From NCBI RefSeq assembly GCF_000321225.1, contig NW_004450396.1:3552824-3616823 (forward strand): a DNA stretch of 64,000 bases, given 5' to 3'. The stretch comes from Odobenus rosmarus divergens. Its lineage: Eukaryota; Chordata; Mammalia; Carnivora; Odobenidae. The notes under the pieces are model-generated. The model had not been told where the DNA came from, ran no database searches, and worked only from the letters and a program-made list of their open reading frames with translations. Shown here one piece after another: positions 1 through 10,825 of this stretch. Position 1 is the stretch's first letter, and every line of letters begins with the position of its first letter. The position numbers and the translations under genes are program-made.

Positions 1-345
1 ATGGATGAACCTTGACAACATTATTTTAAATAAAAGAAGTCAGACACAGGAGGCTGCATGTTGTATGATTTGATTTGTTTTATTTTATGAAATGTCCAGA
101 ATAGGCAAATCTATAGAGATCAAAAGTAGATTCATGGGTGCCAGTGACTGAGAGGAGATTGAGAATGAAGAGTGAAGATTAATGGATAATGGGGTTTCTT
201 TGGGGGATGATAACATTTTTCTGGAATCAGACAACGGTGATGGCTGTACAACGGTGATGAATGTACTAAAAACTATTAAATTTTACTTTTTAAAATGGTA
301 AATTTAATGACATGTGACTTGTAACTCAATAAAAAATAATAAATA
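1..345 (+). mobile_element. L1M 3' end, cut by window edge
   Basis: Sense-strand 3' untranslated end of an old mammalian-wide LINE-1 (L1MB/L1MC type). The blocks tgaaatgtccagaatagg (about 88-105) and ggtgatggctgtacaac (236-252) are standard landmarks of this 3' UTR, and the copy ends in an A-rich tail with overlapping AATAAA-like motifs (322-345). Anything 5' lies outside the window. No coding capacity. The subfamily name is an estimate. Confidence 0.8.
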
Positions 346-438
346 TATATACTCTTGGCATCAAAGGGCTTTTAACACAAAAGTTACATTACCACATAGA
401 TGCTTCTGAGGTGTATCTCCCAAACACCACACAAGTTT

Positions 439-641
439 GTTTGTTTGTTTGTTTTTCTAAAGATTTATTTATTTGACAGAGAGAGACACAGCGAGAGAGG
501 GAACACAAGCAGGGGGAGTGGGAGAGGGAGAAGCCGGCTCCCCACGGAGCAGGGAGCCCGATGCCGGACTCGATCCCAGAACCCTGGGATCATGACCCGA
601 GCCAAAGGCAGACGCTTAACGACTGAGCCACCCAGGTGCCC
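439..641 (-). mobile_element. CAN-SINE (tRNA-derived carnivoran SINE)
   Basis: Antisense CAN-SINE. Read on the minus strand it has a tRNA-like head with gcctgggtggctcag, where TGGCTCAGT.. fits a pol III A box, then a GATCGAG.. B-box-like block, a CT-rich tract and an AAATAAAT.. tail. It is flanked by a perfect 12-bp TSD, ccacacaagttt (427-438 and 642-653). A short (TTTG)n run at 436-455 borders the tail side. The family is transcribed by pol III and moved in trans by L1; this copy has no coding function. Confidence 0.95.
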
Positions 642-653
642 CCACACAAGTTT

Positions 654-2606
654 TTAAAAGAAAAGAAACAGTAAGAGGAGCCAATTTCAGTGTGGTAAAA
701 AATTTAATTGACTAAAAAAATGTGTGAGTTTCTTGTTCTTTCCTTATAGGTGGCCTCATTTTTCATTCAATTAAAGCAAGTAATCCTGAATTGAAACTAC
801 ACAGATTCACAGGGTCTGTGGTGGGCAAGTCTGTGTGATGGGCCTGGCTGTCATAGGCCTTCCTGTCTCATTTGTGGGACTTCCAGCCTTTTATTTCGAG
901 CGCCCTGAGGTAACCAGTGCCCTTGTGAAGTTTTGTAGCATTCTTTCTCCATACCTATGGCTGTCCTCCACATTGCTTCTGAGAAGCTTAACCAGAGCTT
1001 GAAACGTGGGGTTCCCTATCTCAGCCGCAATAAGTTCAACCAAAGGATGATCCTCTACAGGTCAAACTTGAGGCCTTAGACCCAAGAAGCAGGGAGATAT
1101 CCTTAGACAGTAGGCAGTTTCCCTGTGTGTGTCAATAGCAATACAGAGGGAACAACTCACAGAGGTCCCACTCTTCGTCCTTGGTGTACGCTTCTGGCCT
1201 ATTTGGTGGCCAGTTAACCATGCCACTAGGAATCTCCAGAAGATTAAATTATCGTAAGAATCCAAGGAACTTTGGATAATTCAGTGAGCATTTTCTATGT
1301 TAAATCAAATGCTATTCCATAAGTTTCAGTTTCAGTTCTGCTGAGTTTCTTGTCATTACAAATGATCAATTTAAGGGATGGATCCTATACAGTCCTCACA
1401 ATCATTCTTTCAGCTAGAGAATAAGGCCCTGATACAGGGTCAACCTGATGTCTACCAACTCCCTCTGCCTTTAAGATGTTCTCTGCCTAGAAAGAGCCCC
1501 AGAACCTTGTGCATCTGGTCTCCTGGAAGAAGACCCAGCCCTAACATTTGCACACACGGGCAAGAGTACAAATGAAGGTCCCCCTGCTCCCTCCAACCCA
1601 TGGCCTTCCCCTTTGGTTTTTTTAGCGTTTGCTCAGTCTTGCAACTTGCGGGACCTCGTGCACACTCATAGGTATGTGGATATCCCAGTCCAAACACAGG
1701 AGGCCTGCAAAGAGCTGTCCTCCGGCCACTATCAGGCTAGGGATGCAATCAATAGCTGTGATGCTGTGACTTGCAGAATAGGTCCCACAGGTTCTAGAAG
1801 CAGACTGGGATATGTACGAAGAACATTTCAGGGTTCAAAATCCGCAAAGCATGGACTAGAAGGAAATATGTTGATTCCAGGTGGGCATGTCTCCTTCTCT
1901 CCTCTTAAACTGAGAGCATGGGCCTCAGGCTCAGGCCCTATTTGCCTGGGTCTAATGTCAGAACCCCCTGGAATCTTCCAGACAGATGCTGCCATGGAGG
2001 TACATCTTACCTCTGACAGGAAGCTGAGCTTAGTCTTAAACCACCTTCTTATCTACATCCTTTTCTCCATAATACAGGATATACATCATATATGTGTCTA
2101 TAAGCAAGCAAACAAGCAAGAGGATCTTGATGAATTCTCTTCTTAGAGGAAGGAAAGAAGTTCATGTGATGTGGAGTAAACTAGGCCAAGGTTTAGGTCC
2201 TGAAGAGACCATTTTAAACACACACATTTCTTCCACGTGTAATTACTAAGCTCTTGTTCTCTCTCACCGAGACACTCAGCAGGACTCGGGAGTTTAATGA
2301 GTTTTTCTCCCTTTATTGAGCATCTAAAGTGGTTTTTACTTCTATGGGGATAATTTAGAAATTGTCGTGAAGTGTAATTGATTTTTGTAATAATGCATAT
2401 ATTTTGCACTAATAAGCATTTGCAATGTGATTTGTTTGTGCATGTGTCCCCTCTGCTCCCCAGAATGCTAATGAATAAAGTGAGAGAGCATACTTTCTAA
2501 AAAGCACAGTTTATTATTTTCACTTTTAGAAAATGAACTATTTTCTCAAAAGGAGAGAAATAGAAAGTTGCTGGAAAGATAATTTCTAAAGAAGAAAGGT
2601 GAACTT
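654..2606. other. Unassigned sequence, no recognisable gene
   Basis: No repeat family, RNA gene or known exon recognised. The stretch holds the longest open reading frame of the window (1613-2146 on the plus strand, 177 codons). Its conceptual product has no domain, signal peptide or homology that I recognise, its ATG lacks a convincing Kozak context, and it has no visible upstream promoter. Probably intergenic or intronic sequence. Confidence 0.5.
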
Positions 2607-2620
2607 AATTCAACTTTATT

Positions 2621-2794
2621 ATTTTTTTTTTAGAGGGCAGTCAGGGGCGGAGGGAGAGGGAGAGAGAATCTCAAGCAGGCTCCACACCCAGTGTGGAGCC
2701 CAACACGGGGCTCGATCTCACAACCCTGAGATCCTGACTTGAGCCAAAATCAAGATTGGGACACTTAACCAACTGAGCTACCCAGGTGCCCCTC
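2621..2794 (-). mobile_element. CAN-SINE, older variant
   Basis: Antisense copy with a perfect 14-bp TSD aattcaactttatt (2607-2620 and 2795-2808). The middle differs from the commonest copies here (gcaggctccacacccagtg; caaaatcaagattgggac), marking an older CAN-SINE subfamily. The head on the minus strand reads ggggcacctgggtagctcag. Confidence 0.93.
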
Positions 2795-2899
2795 AATTCA
2801 ACTTTATTTTTATATGTTTTTCCTCCCAACATTCTTCAGCAAAAGTGAAGAACTTGTCTGCTACATTCTCAATATTCCCTCTAATTAGTCCTAACTTCG

Positions 2900-2957
2900 T
2901 GTGTGTGTGTGTGTGTGTGTGTACATACATACGTACATACACACATACATACATATT
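2900..2957. repeat. (GT)n followed by (ACAT)n microsatellite
   Basis: About ten GT units lead into an interrupted ACAT/ACGT tetranucleotide run (acatacatacgtacatac). Compound simple repeat, likely length-polymorphic. Confidence 0.95.
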
Positions 2958-4455
2958 TAGAATAATTGCTTGTACCGCATATATTTAAGCAGAGTCGTGT
3001 GTTCTGGTCTATAATCACTAGAGACTTCCTTCTGAGAAGATGTCCTTCTTTACCACACAATTTACTTTATAGTGTGATGCTTTCAAGGGATACACCCTTC
3101 CTGGGTAGTTTATTTTCTCAGACAGACCATAAATGCTCATCAAGGAAGGAGCCTCCAGTAAGTCCTCCCTTTTCATTTATTTGATATGTATATCCAGATT
3201 CCTTCCACCCCTGTAAGTCCTCATCAGGACAAGTCCCTAATTTAAAAGGCCCAGGACGAAAACCCACAAGGTCTCTTACTCAAAAAACAGGAAAAATAAG
3301 CTTTCCTTTCTTTTCTGTCTCTCTCTTGACGTGTCATGATATTTTTATTTGCTATTTAACACCATGTTCCTTTGAGCATAGGAATACTTAAGGGGTGAGC
3401 ACAGACCCTCCCAGGTGCCCCCAGCCTTGGCCAGCAACTTGGAGCACCAGGTATGCACAGCGACCCCCACTTGCCTGCACCTGTGCCCAGGTTCCTGCTT
3501 GCCCCAGTGGCTACAGGTATGTGATAGGGGCAGGGAGCTGGAGGCCTACAACCTGTGGGGGTTGGGGGGGAAATTGGGGGATAAGCAAGCTCCTCCCCAC
3601 CCCCTTGCTGAATTGTTTCATTGGACTTGACTTACAAAACACAAATTCAAAGATAAATTTCTTAAGAATTTCAAGAGATGACTACAGAGCATAAGCCCCA
3701 AGCACAGATGCCCCTTTCTGAGCCAGGGGCTGCCCTGGTGGTCCTCACTCTTTACCTCTTTACTTGATATCTTTTCTAGGGCCCCAGCTTGGTGGTAGGC
3801 CCAGGATAGACAGTTAACATACACTTGTGGAAACAGTTCCTTAACAGCCAGTTGCTCTTGTCAGTTGGGGCGGGGGTGGGGAGGAGGGGCATGTAGCCTT
3901 TCCCAGCGACGACTGTCTTCTTGCCTGCATTCCCATCACTCACCTGCCAGTACCCACTGTAGGGGAAATCAGGAGTCTGGCCAAGACATTCATCTGTAAT
4001 TTACACCATTGCTCTGACTTCAGAAAGTACCACACTTACATCACCCCTGAAAGATGGGCGATTCTCCTGTTACAGAAGAAATCCATCAAAGGCTCCACAA
4101 CTTCTGCACCAGATCGGCATCCTCTGCTTTTCTTTCTTTCTGTTCTCAGTGATCACCAAGGACATACAAGGTCAGCAGTACACCAGCCACCTGTGTTGCC
4201 TAATGGATGGCAGACTGCCTCTCTATCCACTCGGTACAAATGGTGGATAAAGGAAGAGCAGGGGATGGTCTCCCCCCTCATTCTGAATTTATCTTGGCCC
4301 CACTTCTCAAGCGAGACACAGTGTATTTGTTTTGTCCACCTATGTCTTGATTTTATTATTTTCCTCTATTTCTTGTGCACATATGTCTACGTCAGAGTTT
4401 TCTATTCTCAGGTATAAACATGAAGTCCCCACTCCATTGTTTAAGGGCACACACA
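2958..4455. other. Unassigned sequence, no recognisable gene
   Basis: No repeat family or exon recognised. The part at 3395-3610 is relatively GC-rich with short G runs (gtgggggttggggggg near 3554); two overlapping open frames there (99 and 71 codons) look compositional. Nothing else stands out. Confidence 0.5.
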
Positions 4456-4750
4456 CTAAAACATGGTTTTTGCGGAAGCAACACTTTTCTCAATGAAAAG
4501 TCACACACATTATAGAGAATGTGGAAAATTTAGAACATAGGAAAATAAACAGCCACCAGAATTGCCATCCTACGATCCGGAGATAATTATTTAGCATTTT
4601 AGCACATGAATTTTTGGGCTTCTTTAAACACACATGTCTACGGTGCTTATATTATTGAGATATTGTAAATATATGTTTTGCCGTATGTTTTTATCCATTC
4701 AGTAACATACCAGGAATACCTGCCATATTAACTATTAACATGTTATTAAC
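4456..4750 (-). mobile_element. L1M 3' end, left part
   Basis: Antisense fragment of the 3' end of an old L1. It reads like the reverse of the L1M 3' UTR (tatagagaatgtggaaaa, then an agataattatttag.. block and tttatccattcagtaac). The same element seems to resume at about 5135 after a SINE and a MER5-like fragment. Strongly diverged. Confidence 0.6.
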
Positions 4751-4760
4751 TATTAACACA

Positions 4761-4952
4761 CTTGTATTTATTTTTTTTTAAAGATTTTATTTATTTATTT
4801 GTCAGAGAGAGAGAGAGAGAGAGCATAAGCAGGGGGAGTGGCAGGCAGAGGGAGAAGCAGGCTCCCTCCTGAGCAAGGAGCCTGATGCGGACCGAGCTCA
4901 ATCCCAGGACTCTGGGATCGTGACCTGAGCAGAAGCCACCCAGGCATCCCAA
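4761..4952 (-). mobile_element. CAN-SINE with internal deletion near its head
   Basis: Antisense copy with a perfect 10-bp TSD tattaacaca (4751-4760 and 4953-4962). Compared with the other copies, about 24 bases are missing between the gacctgagcagaag and gccacccaggca blocks, which removes most of the A-box region. The (GA)n tract is expanded at 4805-4823. Inserted into an antisense L1M. Confidence 0.93.
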
Positions 4953-5015
4953 TATTAACACAATTTTTAAATATTTCATACATAAGACTCATTTGGGAGC
5001 ATGTAGAAAATGAAG

Positions 5016-5130
5016 ATATGCTCACTCACAGAGTCTAACTCATAAATCTGAGATGAGGATTAGAGATCTACATTTTGAAAACCATCTCAGGTGATTCTGA
5101 TGTAGATGACTCTCAGCACTTGCTCTGACG
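5016..5130. mobile_element. MER5-like hAT-Charlie MITE fragment
   Basis: Contains tctcaggtgattctgatgta and neighbouring sequence typical of the MER5 group of nonautonomous hAT elements (consensus ..ccaggtgattctgatg..). Terminal repeats are decayed, so the ends are uncertain. Confidence 0.45.
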
Positions 5131-5134
5131 AACA

Positions 5135-5400
5135 GGATCTACAACATGGTTTTTAATTGCTACACTGTCTTCTATTATATAGATGTCATAATTTATTAAA
5201 ACAACCCCGTATTGTTTAATTAAGTCTAGTTTCCAAATTTTTCACTTGCACGATTAATTCCTCAATGAATAACCTACTACATAAATCTTTCTGAACATTT
5301 CCGATTATTTCCTTCGGAAAATTTTGCAGTGGAATTACTGGGTCAAAGGGAATGCCAACCCTAGCGAAGTAGATGGTATATTGAGTGGAAAAGCAATTTT
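5135..5400 (-). mobile_element. L1M 3' end, right part
   Basis: Antisense L1 3' region: ggaattactgggtcaaaggg (5331-5350), cgattatttccttcgga and acataaatctttctgaac are the reverse of well-known L1M sequence. Probably the same copy as 4456-4750. Confidence 0.75.
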
Positions 5401-5474
5401 GGAAGCTGCAAAGTACTAGACTAATATGAACTATGTAACAGCTGCTATTTTTTGAAAACTTCCGTATGCCAGGA

Positions 5475-5669
5475 CAGTGGTTCTCAAATTTATCATGCAT
5501 AGGAATTACTTTGAGGGCTTGTTAAAAACAGATTGCTGCCACTTCCTTCCTGTCCTCTTCTGATTTATTAGGTCAGGGGTGGGGTGGGGTATTTGCATTT
5601 CTAATAAGTTCCCAGATGCTGCTGCTTCTGCTGCTTTGGAAACCCCACCCGTTGAGAGCCATTGCACTG
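5475..5669 (+). mobile_element. MER5A nonautonomous hAT element
   Basis: Near full-length (195 bp, against a usual 189). It opens with the terminal repeat cagtggttctcaaa and closes with gttgagagccattgcactg, the inverted end. The centre has the usual purine-rich ggtcaggggtggggtgg block. The expected 8-bp TSD is not recognisable. A pre-placental DNA transposon fossil. Confidence 0.85.
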
Positions 5670-5689
5670 GACAGGATCCTAGGTGTTTT

Positions 5690-5823
5690 ATGTAAGTTAC
5701 TCAAGTTCACAACAGTCAGTTACAATCAAGGACTGGGCTTCAGTGAGGATCCAAGGCCATGAAGCTAAAGATGGCGGAGCTGGGATTCGATTCGAAGTTT
5801 GATCAAAGGCTGATGCTTTTCCC
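5690..5823 (-). mobile_element. Degenerate MIR SINE fragment
   Basis: gcggagctgggattcgattc (5774-5793) followed by a gctgatgctttt block matches the reverse of the MIR tRNA-like part, which includes the B box. The adjoining 5' side is poorly matched. Confidence 0.55.
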
Positions 5824-7156
5824 GTAGGCAGCCTGGTTTCTTCCTTCATTTCACTGCCCATGAATAAAATATTTTGGATGTCTTTATGACAAGCACCATA
5901 CGTTTCACTGTAAACCACCTCCCCCTCCAATCTGTTAGGGGTACTTGGAAGAGAAAGGTTAGGAAGAGTTTGGTTGAGAATGTTTTCAGGGGAAACTGGT
6001 TTGAGGAATTACCCTCTCCTATTCACGTCAATCCGAAGGGCTGCTTCTCTGCCCTCCAGGGGCTTCAACAACATGTAGACATCAAGAGAATCATTTCTCA
6101 GCAGTGACTGCAACCGTATAATAGACCTTCCTTGGAAGAGTGCTCTATCTTCTCCAAAACCACCTCCAGGTTTCTCCACACAGTGGCCTAAACAACATGT
6201 TTGTTCAGGCAAGTCAGAAAATACATCGCATCAGTGCAAAAAAACAAAGAATTCCTGTCAGACTGGTTGGCTAATATTACGCAGCAGAACAAATACCCAG
6301 TGGATTGGCAAAGCATGAAGGCTCGTTGGCTTCTACCAGACTCAGTTTAAGAGAGGTGAACATTTTCTAACCTACACCCAGAATCACCAAGTGAATCACA
6401 CACATTTCACAACTAAAGAAATTCTAAGACCTAATTATGAAAATTTTTACCTGTTTATTATCTTGGGCTGTTGTCACCCTTCTGCCTTCTAATGTGTTGA
6501 CAATTGTGTGTGTAGATTATTTTTGTACAAGTCATTCAGCCTTCGTTTATTCATCCTGGGAGCTGAGGACTGTGTTAGGCACTCTTTAAGGACAAACGAG
6601 TGTTGTCTGTTTAAAACACGTTTTGTGTGGCCTCTAGCATAGTTCTGTCGGATGTGGATACCTGAGAACATCTGCTCTTACTGTTCAATTACATAATGCA
6701 AAATGTAACTTCCATCCGGGTAAAAATAAATTGAGTCTGGGATGTTTTATATTATAAGACAAGGCAACACGTCCCAATAGATATTTTGTCCAGAGGTTAT
6801 AATGAGCCTTGTCCAGCCTCTGGCTTTATCATTTGTAGTGACTTCCTAACTGCATAAGGACAGGTCTCAGGCAAAGAAGGCTTGAGAAGTCTGTTTATGG
6901 AAGAGTGAGTGCTCATCATCTGAGTTGATCCAAGTGACAGAAGCTAGTATCAATAGTTGACTGTTTTGGTAGCAGAAGGATTACAGCAATTAGAATTATC
7001 TGACAAAAGAAGGAATGTCCAATGACATAGAGGTCCCTATAAACTAAAAAAATTAACATTCAGACTAGATTGTTGTCTTGTCAGGAATGCTGCCAAAGGC
7101 ATGTCTACACTAGTGAAGAACTTTGATTATCTGACTCCTAGAAATCTTATAAGATA
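5824..7156. other. Unassigned sequence, no recognisable gene
   Basis: About 1.3 kb in which I recognise no repeat or exon. Short frames (77, 67 and 60 codons) are chance-like. Confidence 0.5.
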
Positions 7157-7221
7157 TGTATCTCTCTCTCTCTCTCTCATTCTCTCCCTCTTTGTTTCTG
7201 TCTCTCTCTCTGTCTCTGTAG
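7157..7221. repeat. (TC)n microsatellite
   Basis: Imperfect TC repeat interrupted by CATTCTC and TTTGTTTCTG. Overlapping open frames of 71 and 109 codons owe their length to this tract. Confidence 0.9.
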
Positions 7222-7609
7222 TGAGGGGACTTAAAGTAAAAAAGAACAGTATAGATGAGGGGCAAGGGAGGCGAGGAGCACACCTGCCTGTCTTCTCCAA
7301 GGGAGTATCTAGGTGAGAGGTGGGAGAGGGGTTGGAGGTGTGGCAGGAACGTATATTGTAAAAGGGTAGCTTCCTCTTTTTTACAAACAACGTTTCAGTC
7401 TTGTGCTGATTTAGTATCTTTTGCTGTAGTGCTGTCTCCCAAACCCAGCAATTCAAGAATTATTCACTGGTGGAACTGCTTGAAACATTAGTGTATAGTC
7501 AAACCTTATTAACGGGCATCCAATTAGCCAGAATGACTTTGAAAATTCTATTTTTAGAAAACACGGGAGAAAATTATCTAAAACAAGCCCATATCGATGA
7601 TTTAGTATA
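7222..7609. other. Unassigned sequence
   Basis: Short interval with no recognised repeat, RNA or exon. Confidence 0.5.
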
Positions 7610-7624
7610 AAAAAGGACATTTTC

Positions 7625-7816
7625 GGGCGCCTGGGTGGCTCAGTTGGTTAAGCGACTGCCTTCGGCTCAGGTCATGATCCTGGAGTCCCGGGATCGAGTC
7701 CCGCATCGGGCTCCCTGCTCGGCAGGGAGTCTGCTTCTCCCTCTGACCCTCTTCCCTCTCGTGCTCTCTATCTCTCATTCTCTCTCTCTCAAATAAATAA
7801 ATAAAATCTTTAAAAA
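7625..7816 (+). mobile_element. CAN-SINE, relatively young copy
   Basis: Sense copy starting gggcgcctgggtggctcagt, with a B-box-like gggatcgagtccc, then ctctgaccctcttccctctc and a CT tract before (AAAT)n and an A tail. Perfect 15-bp TSD aaaaaggacattttc (7610-7624 and 7817-7831). The intact TSD and CpG-preserving sequence suggest one of the younger insertions here. The ctctgaccct.. variant is one I associate with arctoid carnivorans. Confidence 0.96.
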
Positions 7817-7831
7817 AAAAAGGACATTTTC

Positions 7832-8320
7832 AAGGTATAGCACAGTTTCAATATAAATTCAGCTTAATGTATGTTTAGGCAATGATCACTGATACTCATG
7901 ATGATTGCATAAGAAATTCTTTTATCAAAAGAAGATCCTATCACTACTCTACTAAGAAAAGCAGGTGGGCAGATATATTTCAGAAATATTTTCGGGACTA
8001 AATATGAAGACAAGTTTTCTACTCATCGCTGATATAGCCAGAAAATTTAACTAGCCGGTGTACTCCATCCAGTTACTTACTGTATATGGAAAACTCCACC
8101 TATCAGTTAGTAACCCATACCATGAATACTGAGAACTGCTGTCAAAATTACTGTTATGTAAACCAGAAAATACAGCCCTAAAATTCCCAGATCCTTGTGT
8201 TAAATAATTTTTGTGTTGTTAAGCTTCACATGTCACTACATGCGTATAAGGAAGAGTGAGTCAAATTTCTTTGAGAATGTCACAGTTATATTTCCAGGAG
8301 TCAAACTCACTTGTTTCGAG
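7832..8320. other. Unassigned sequence
   Basis: AT-rich, no recognised repeat or exon. Confidence 0.5.
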
Positions 8321-8565
8321 AGGCAGTGAAGAGTAATGTGTTAACATGTGGGCTCCTGTGGCCAGGCTCACTCTCTGGGCTGCCTCTGCATTCACCTGCA
8401 GCCAGCTGCATGCCCTTGTACAAATCATTTCTTTGAGCATTCTCCGTAAAACGGGCAGGAAAAGCACCAAGGTTATAGATGTCTGAAGATTCAGGGAGAT
8501 AAATGTCCTGCGTGCGTTTCACAGAGCCTGGCACTGGGCAGGCAACAAAGTTTAGCTTTGGTTAT
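8321..8565 (+). mobile_element. MIR SINE, near full length
   Basis: Follows MIR order throughout: a gtgggctcctgtggccaggc head, a central core with tgcccttgtacaaatcat, the ccgtaaaacggg block, a gcgtttcacagagcctggca block and a final tttggttatta. Old tRNA-derived SINE shared by mammals. Confidence 0.85.
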
Positions 8566-8617
8566 TAAAGTTCCATTGAATACTTTATGTTAATGAAGTT
8601 CTGTGGGGTTTTTTTTT

Positions 8618-8690
8618 TAGTGGTAAAATATACATAACATAAAAGTGACCATTTTAACCATTTTTGGGTGGGCAATGCTGTGTTCTTTTT
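8618..8690 (-). mobile_element. Short L1M 3'-UTR fragment
   Basis: gtggtaaaatatacataac and gaccattttaaccattttt are the reverse of a common L1M 3' UTR motif. Very short remnant. Confidence 0.6.
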
Positions 8691-9034
8691 ATTTAGAGGG
8701 AAAATATGACCATTTATAACACACGTCTATATATTAACACTATGCAATCTGCTTTAGCATTAACTATTGAGAGAAACAGTCAAGACTAGTAAGAACATTA
8801 GGTATAAAGATCAGAACAAAACAATGTTCTCTACACCTTCATAATTTTAAAATGAAGTGTGGGGGGACACCTGGGTGGCTTATGTTCTCAAATCCTCAAG
8901 CTGGACACCAGAAGCCCGTGAGCCAGGCCCCTCTGCAGCCTGGGACCAGGTTCTGCCATCAGGGGCCCCGGATCTGCAGCAGGGAGTGGGAAGCAGGAGC
9001 GTGTGTCCTACTTCATTTACTTATACTTTATCTG

Positions 9035-9245
9035 GTGAGGATCACGGTGACCGCGGGCACTCCTGGCAGCGGGGGCGGCGCTTCCGGTGTCGGGCGGCGC
9101 TTCCGGTGTCTGGCGTCAGCCCAGGCTGGGGTTGTGTCTGCCCGCGGTGGCCGCGGCCGTAGAGGTTTCTCAGGAGCAGCCCGCTGGGGGGCTGTTTGGG
9201 CTGTGCTCCTGGCTGCAACCTCGAAGCCCGGCGCTCTGGCTCTCC
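9035..9245. promoter_or_regulatory. CpG-rich patch with duplicated ETS-type core; candidate promoter/enhancer
   Basis: The 200 bp at 9041-9240 hold 21 CpG dinucleotides, far above the rest of the window. A perfect 19-bp unit, gggcggcgcttccggtgtc, is duplicated head to tail (9073-9091, 9092-9110); each copy carries CTTCCGG, the reverse of the ETS/GABP core CCGGAAG, next to a GGGCGG Sp1-type box. tggcgtca (9111-9118) resembles a CRE/ATF site on the minus strand. There is no TATA box, as is usual for CpG promoters. An open frame of 135 codons (8852-9259, plus) crosses the patch, but its product is not recognised. The patch could instead be the 5' end of a retrocopy or a dispersed CpG promoter. 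Inference only. Confidence 0.4.
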
Positions 9246-9389
9246 TGCAGCACCTCTGAATCCTGCGCAGTTACTTTGCTGCTTCAATAGGCCAGATGAG
9301 TTCTGATATTTATAACTGAGGGCCTGCAATCCCAGTTTCCCCAAGCCCCAAACCCCTCCCATTCCCTCATTTCATTGTGTGGCAACTTG

Positions 9390-10165
9390 GTCCTGCTGGT
9401 TGCTCAAGCCCCAGATCTTGGTGTCATCCTTGATCTCACCCTTTCTCTCAATAGCAGCCTGATGGGTCTTTCTACAATGTTCCAACCCCAACCCCCGCCC
9501 CGTGACTTATTGCCAACCCAGCTACTGGAGTGATCTTCCAAAAAGTAAGTCACATTATGTCACTCTTCTCCTTAGAATCCTCTGGTGGCCTCCACCTCCC
9601 AGAGTAAAGTCGAACATGACGGTGTCCTTCTAAGGCCCACTCCGTATTCTCCTTCTTATCAAGGAGCCGTTCCCTTCTTCACTCACTGCCCTCCACTCAC
9701 TCTGGCCCCAGGTCCCTAAGGTCCCAAATGACCCAACTGCCTCCTTGCTAGTCTCAGAACACTCCCAGCCCGCCACTACCTCAGGGACTTGTCATTGGCT
9801 CTTCTTTTGCCTGGAGCCCCCCCTCCCTCTGAGACGCATCCTGCTCCCCACCCCATTTGCACATTGTTTAGCCTCTTATTTCTTCAGATGTCCTTCCCTA
9901 ACCTCCCGACGTTCAGCTGCCCTCTCCACCCCATTCCACGCAGCTCCTGATCTCTCTCACCCTCTCTTTCTTCCCACAACATTGCTTATTCTCCAGATAT
10001 ACTTGCTTATCTGTCTACTGTCTGTCTCTCACCCCATGAGAATATAAGTTCCATGAAGGTAGGGACTTTGGCTCCTGCTATATCCTCAGAATTTAGAATA
10101 TTGCCCAGCTCAGGAAGTACTCTAGAAATATTTGTTGAATAATTATATAAATGAAGGAATGAATA
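9390..10165 (+). mobile_element. L2 (LINE-2) 3' region
   Basis: Long sense L2 fragment covering the C-terminal coding part and 3' end. It reads in order: cttggtgtcatccttgatct, gtaagtcacattatgtcact, cctctggtggcctccac, ctgtctgtctctcacccca, gagaatataagttccatgaa, and the terminal aaatatttgttgaataa. Frames are broken. Over 100 Myr old by family age. Confidence 0.92.
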
Positions 10166-10489
10166 CACAAATATGGAGGCATACGGCATTCTCAGCTCTC
10201 TGAGAGTTCATAAGGAGGTTAATACCAGGCACTCAAGGAAATGTTACTATAAAGGCAGCAACTTTAATGGAAATCAGTCAGACGCCTTGAAGGAAATGAC
10301 TGATTTTATCTAAATTCTTCATTTTAATGCAAACAAAAAACATGCAAGATTTAGTAAGGGCTCTTTGAAGTCTTTCCTAAGCTTGGTCAGAGACGTCTAC
10401 GGTGTGATTTAAGAGGTGTATAATGGAATCACCTGCCCAAACCAATATTCCCTGGTCTGTCATAATGTCTAAAATTCTTAATATTCATT
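10166..10489. other. Unassigned sequence
   Basis: No repeat, RNA or exon recognised in this short interval. Confidence 0.5.
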
Positions 10490-10790
10490 CTCTTATTTAT
10501 TCTAGACATATTCCAGGCTCCATTCTAAGAAGTTGGGACATAGCAGTCTTCGAGTCACGTTTTATTTGGGGATAGCAGGCATCATGTGGTACTAAGTGCC
10601 AGGAGGAAAATGATGATGAGTGAAGGAGAGGGTGATGGGGCCGGGTGTGTGGTTTTTTAGATAGGGTGGTTGGGGAAGTTAATACTAAGGAGGTGACATT
10701 TCAGTAGGGGCCTCACTGAGGTATGGGAGGAAGCCTTGTTGATGGTATTCAATCTCTCTTGAAGACATCTCAATGAGTGGAGAGTGACGG
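10490..10790 (-). mobile_element. L2 3' end, antisense
   Basis: Reverse of the L2 3' end: ttattctagacatattccag (start of the ..caggcactgttctagg.. block), gggacatagcagtc, then tagatagggtggttgggg and ggggcctcactgag, which match the ..agggtggtcagggaaggcctcactgag.. stretch. Confidence 0.7.
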
Positions 10791-10825
10791 TGACCCCCGG
10801 GCCGTCTTGGAGCCCTCGTCGGTGA

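Noticed and set aside
400..657. 85-codon plus and 60-codon minus frames
   Set aside because: They lie in an antisense CAN-SINE; the repeat explains them. The same holds for frames at 4791-5025, 16965-17186, 35326-35523, 35626-35937, 46910-47279 and 48660-48893.
7625..7700. tRNA gene in SINE heads
   Set aside because: A- and B-box-like words are present, but the cloverleaf is not maintained and the copies have SINE bodies and TSDs.
8852..9259. 135-codon frame over the CpG patch as a coding gene
   Set aside because: Length is explained by high GC, competing frames overlap on both strands, and no domain is recognised. Kept only as a possible regulatory region.
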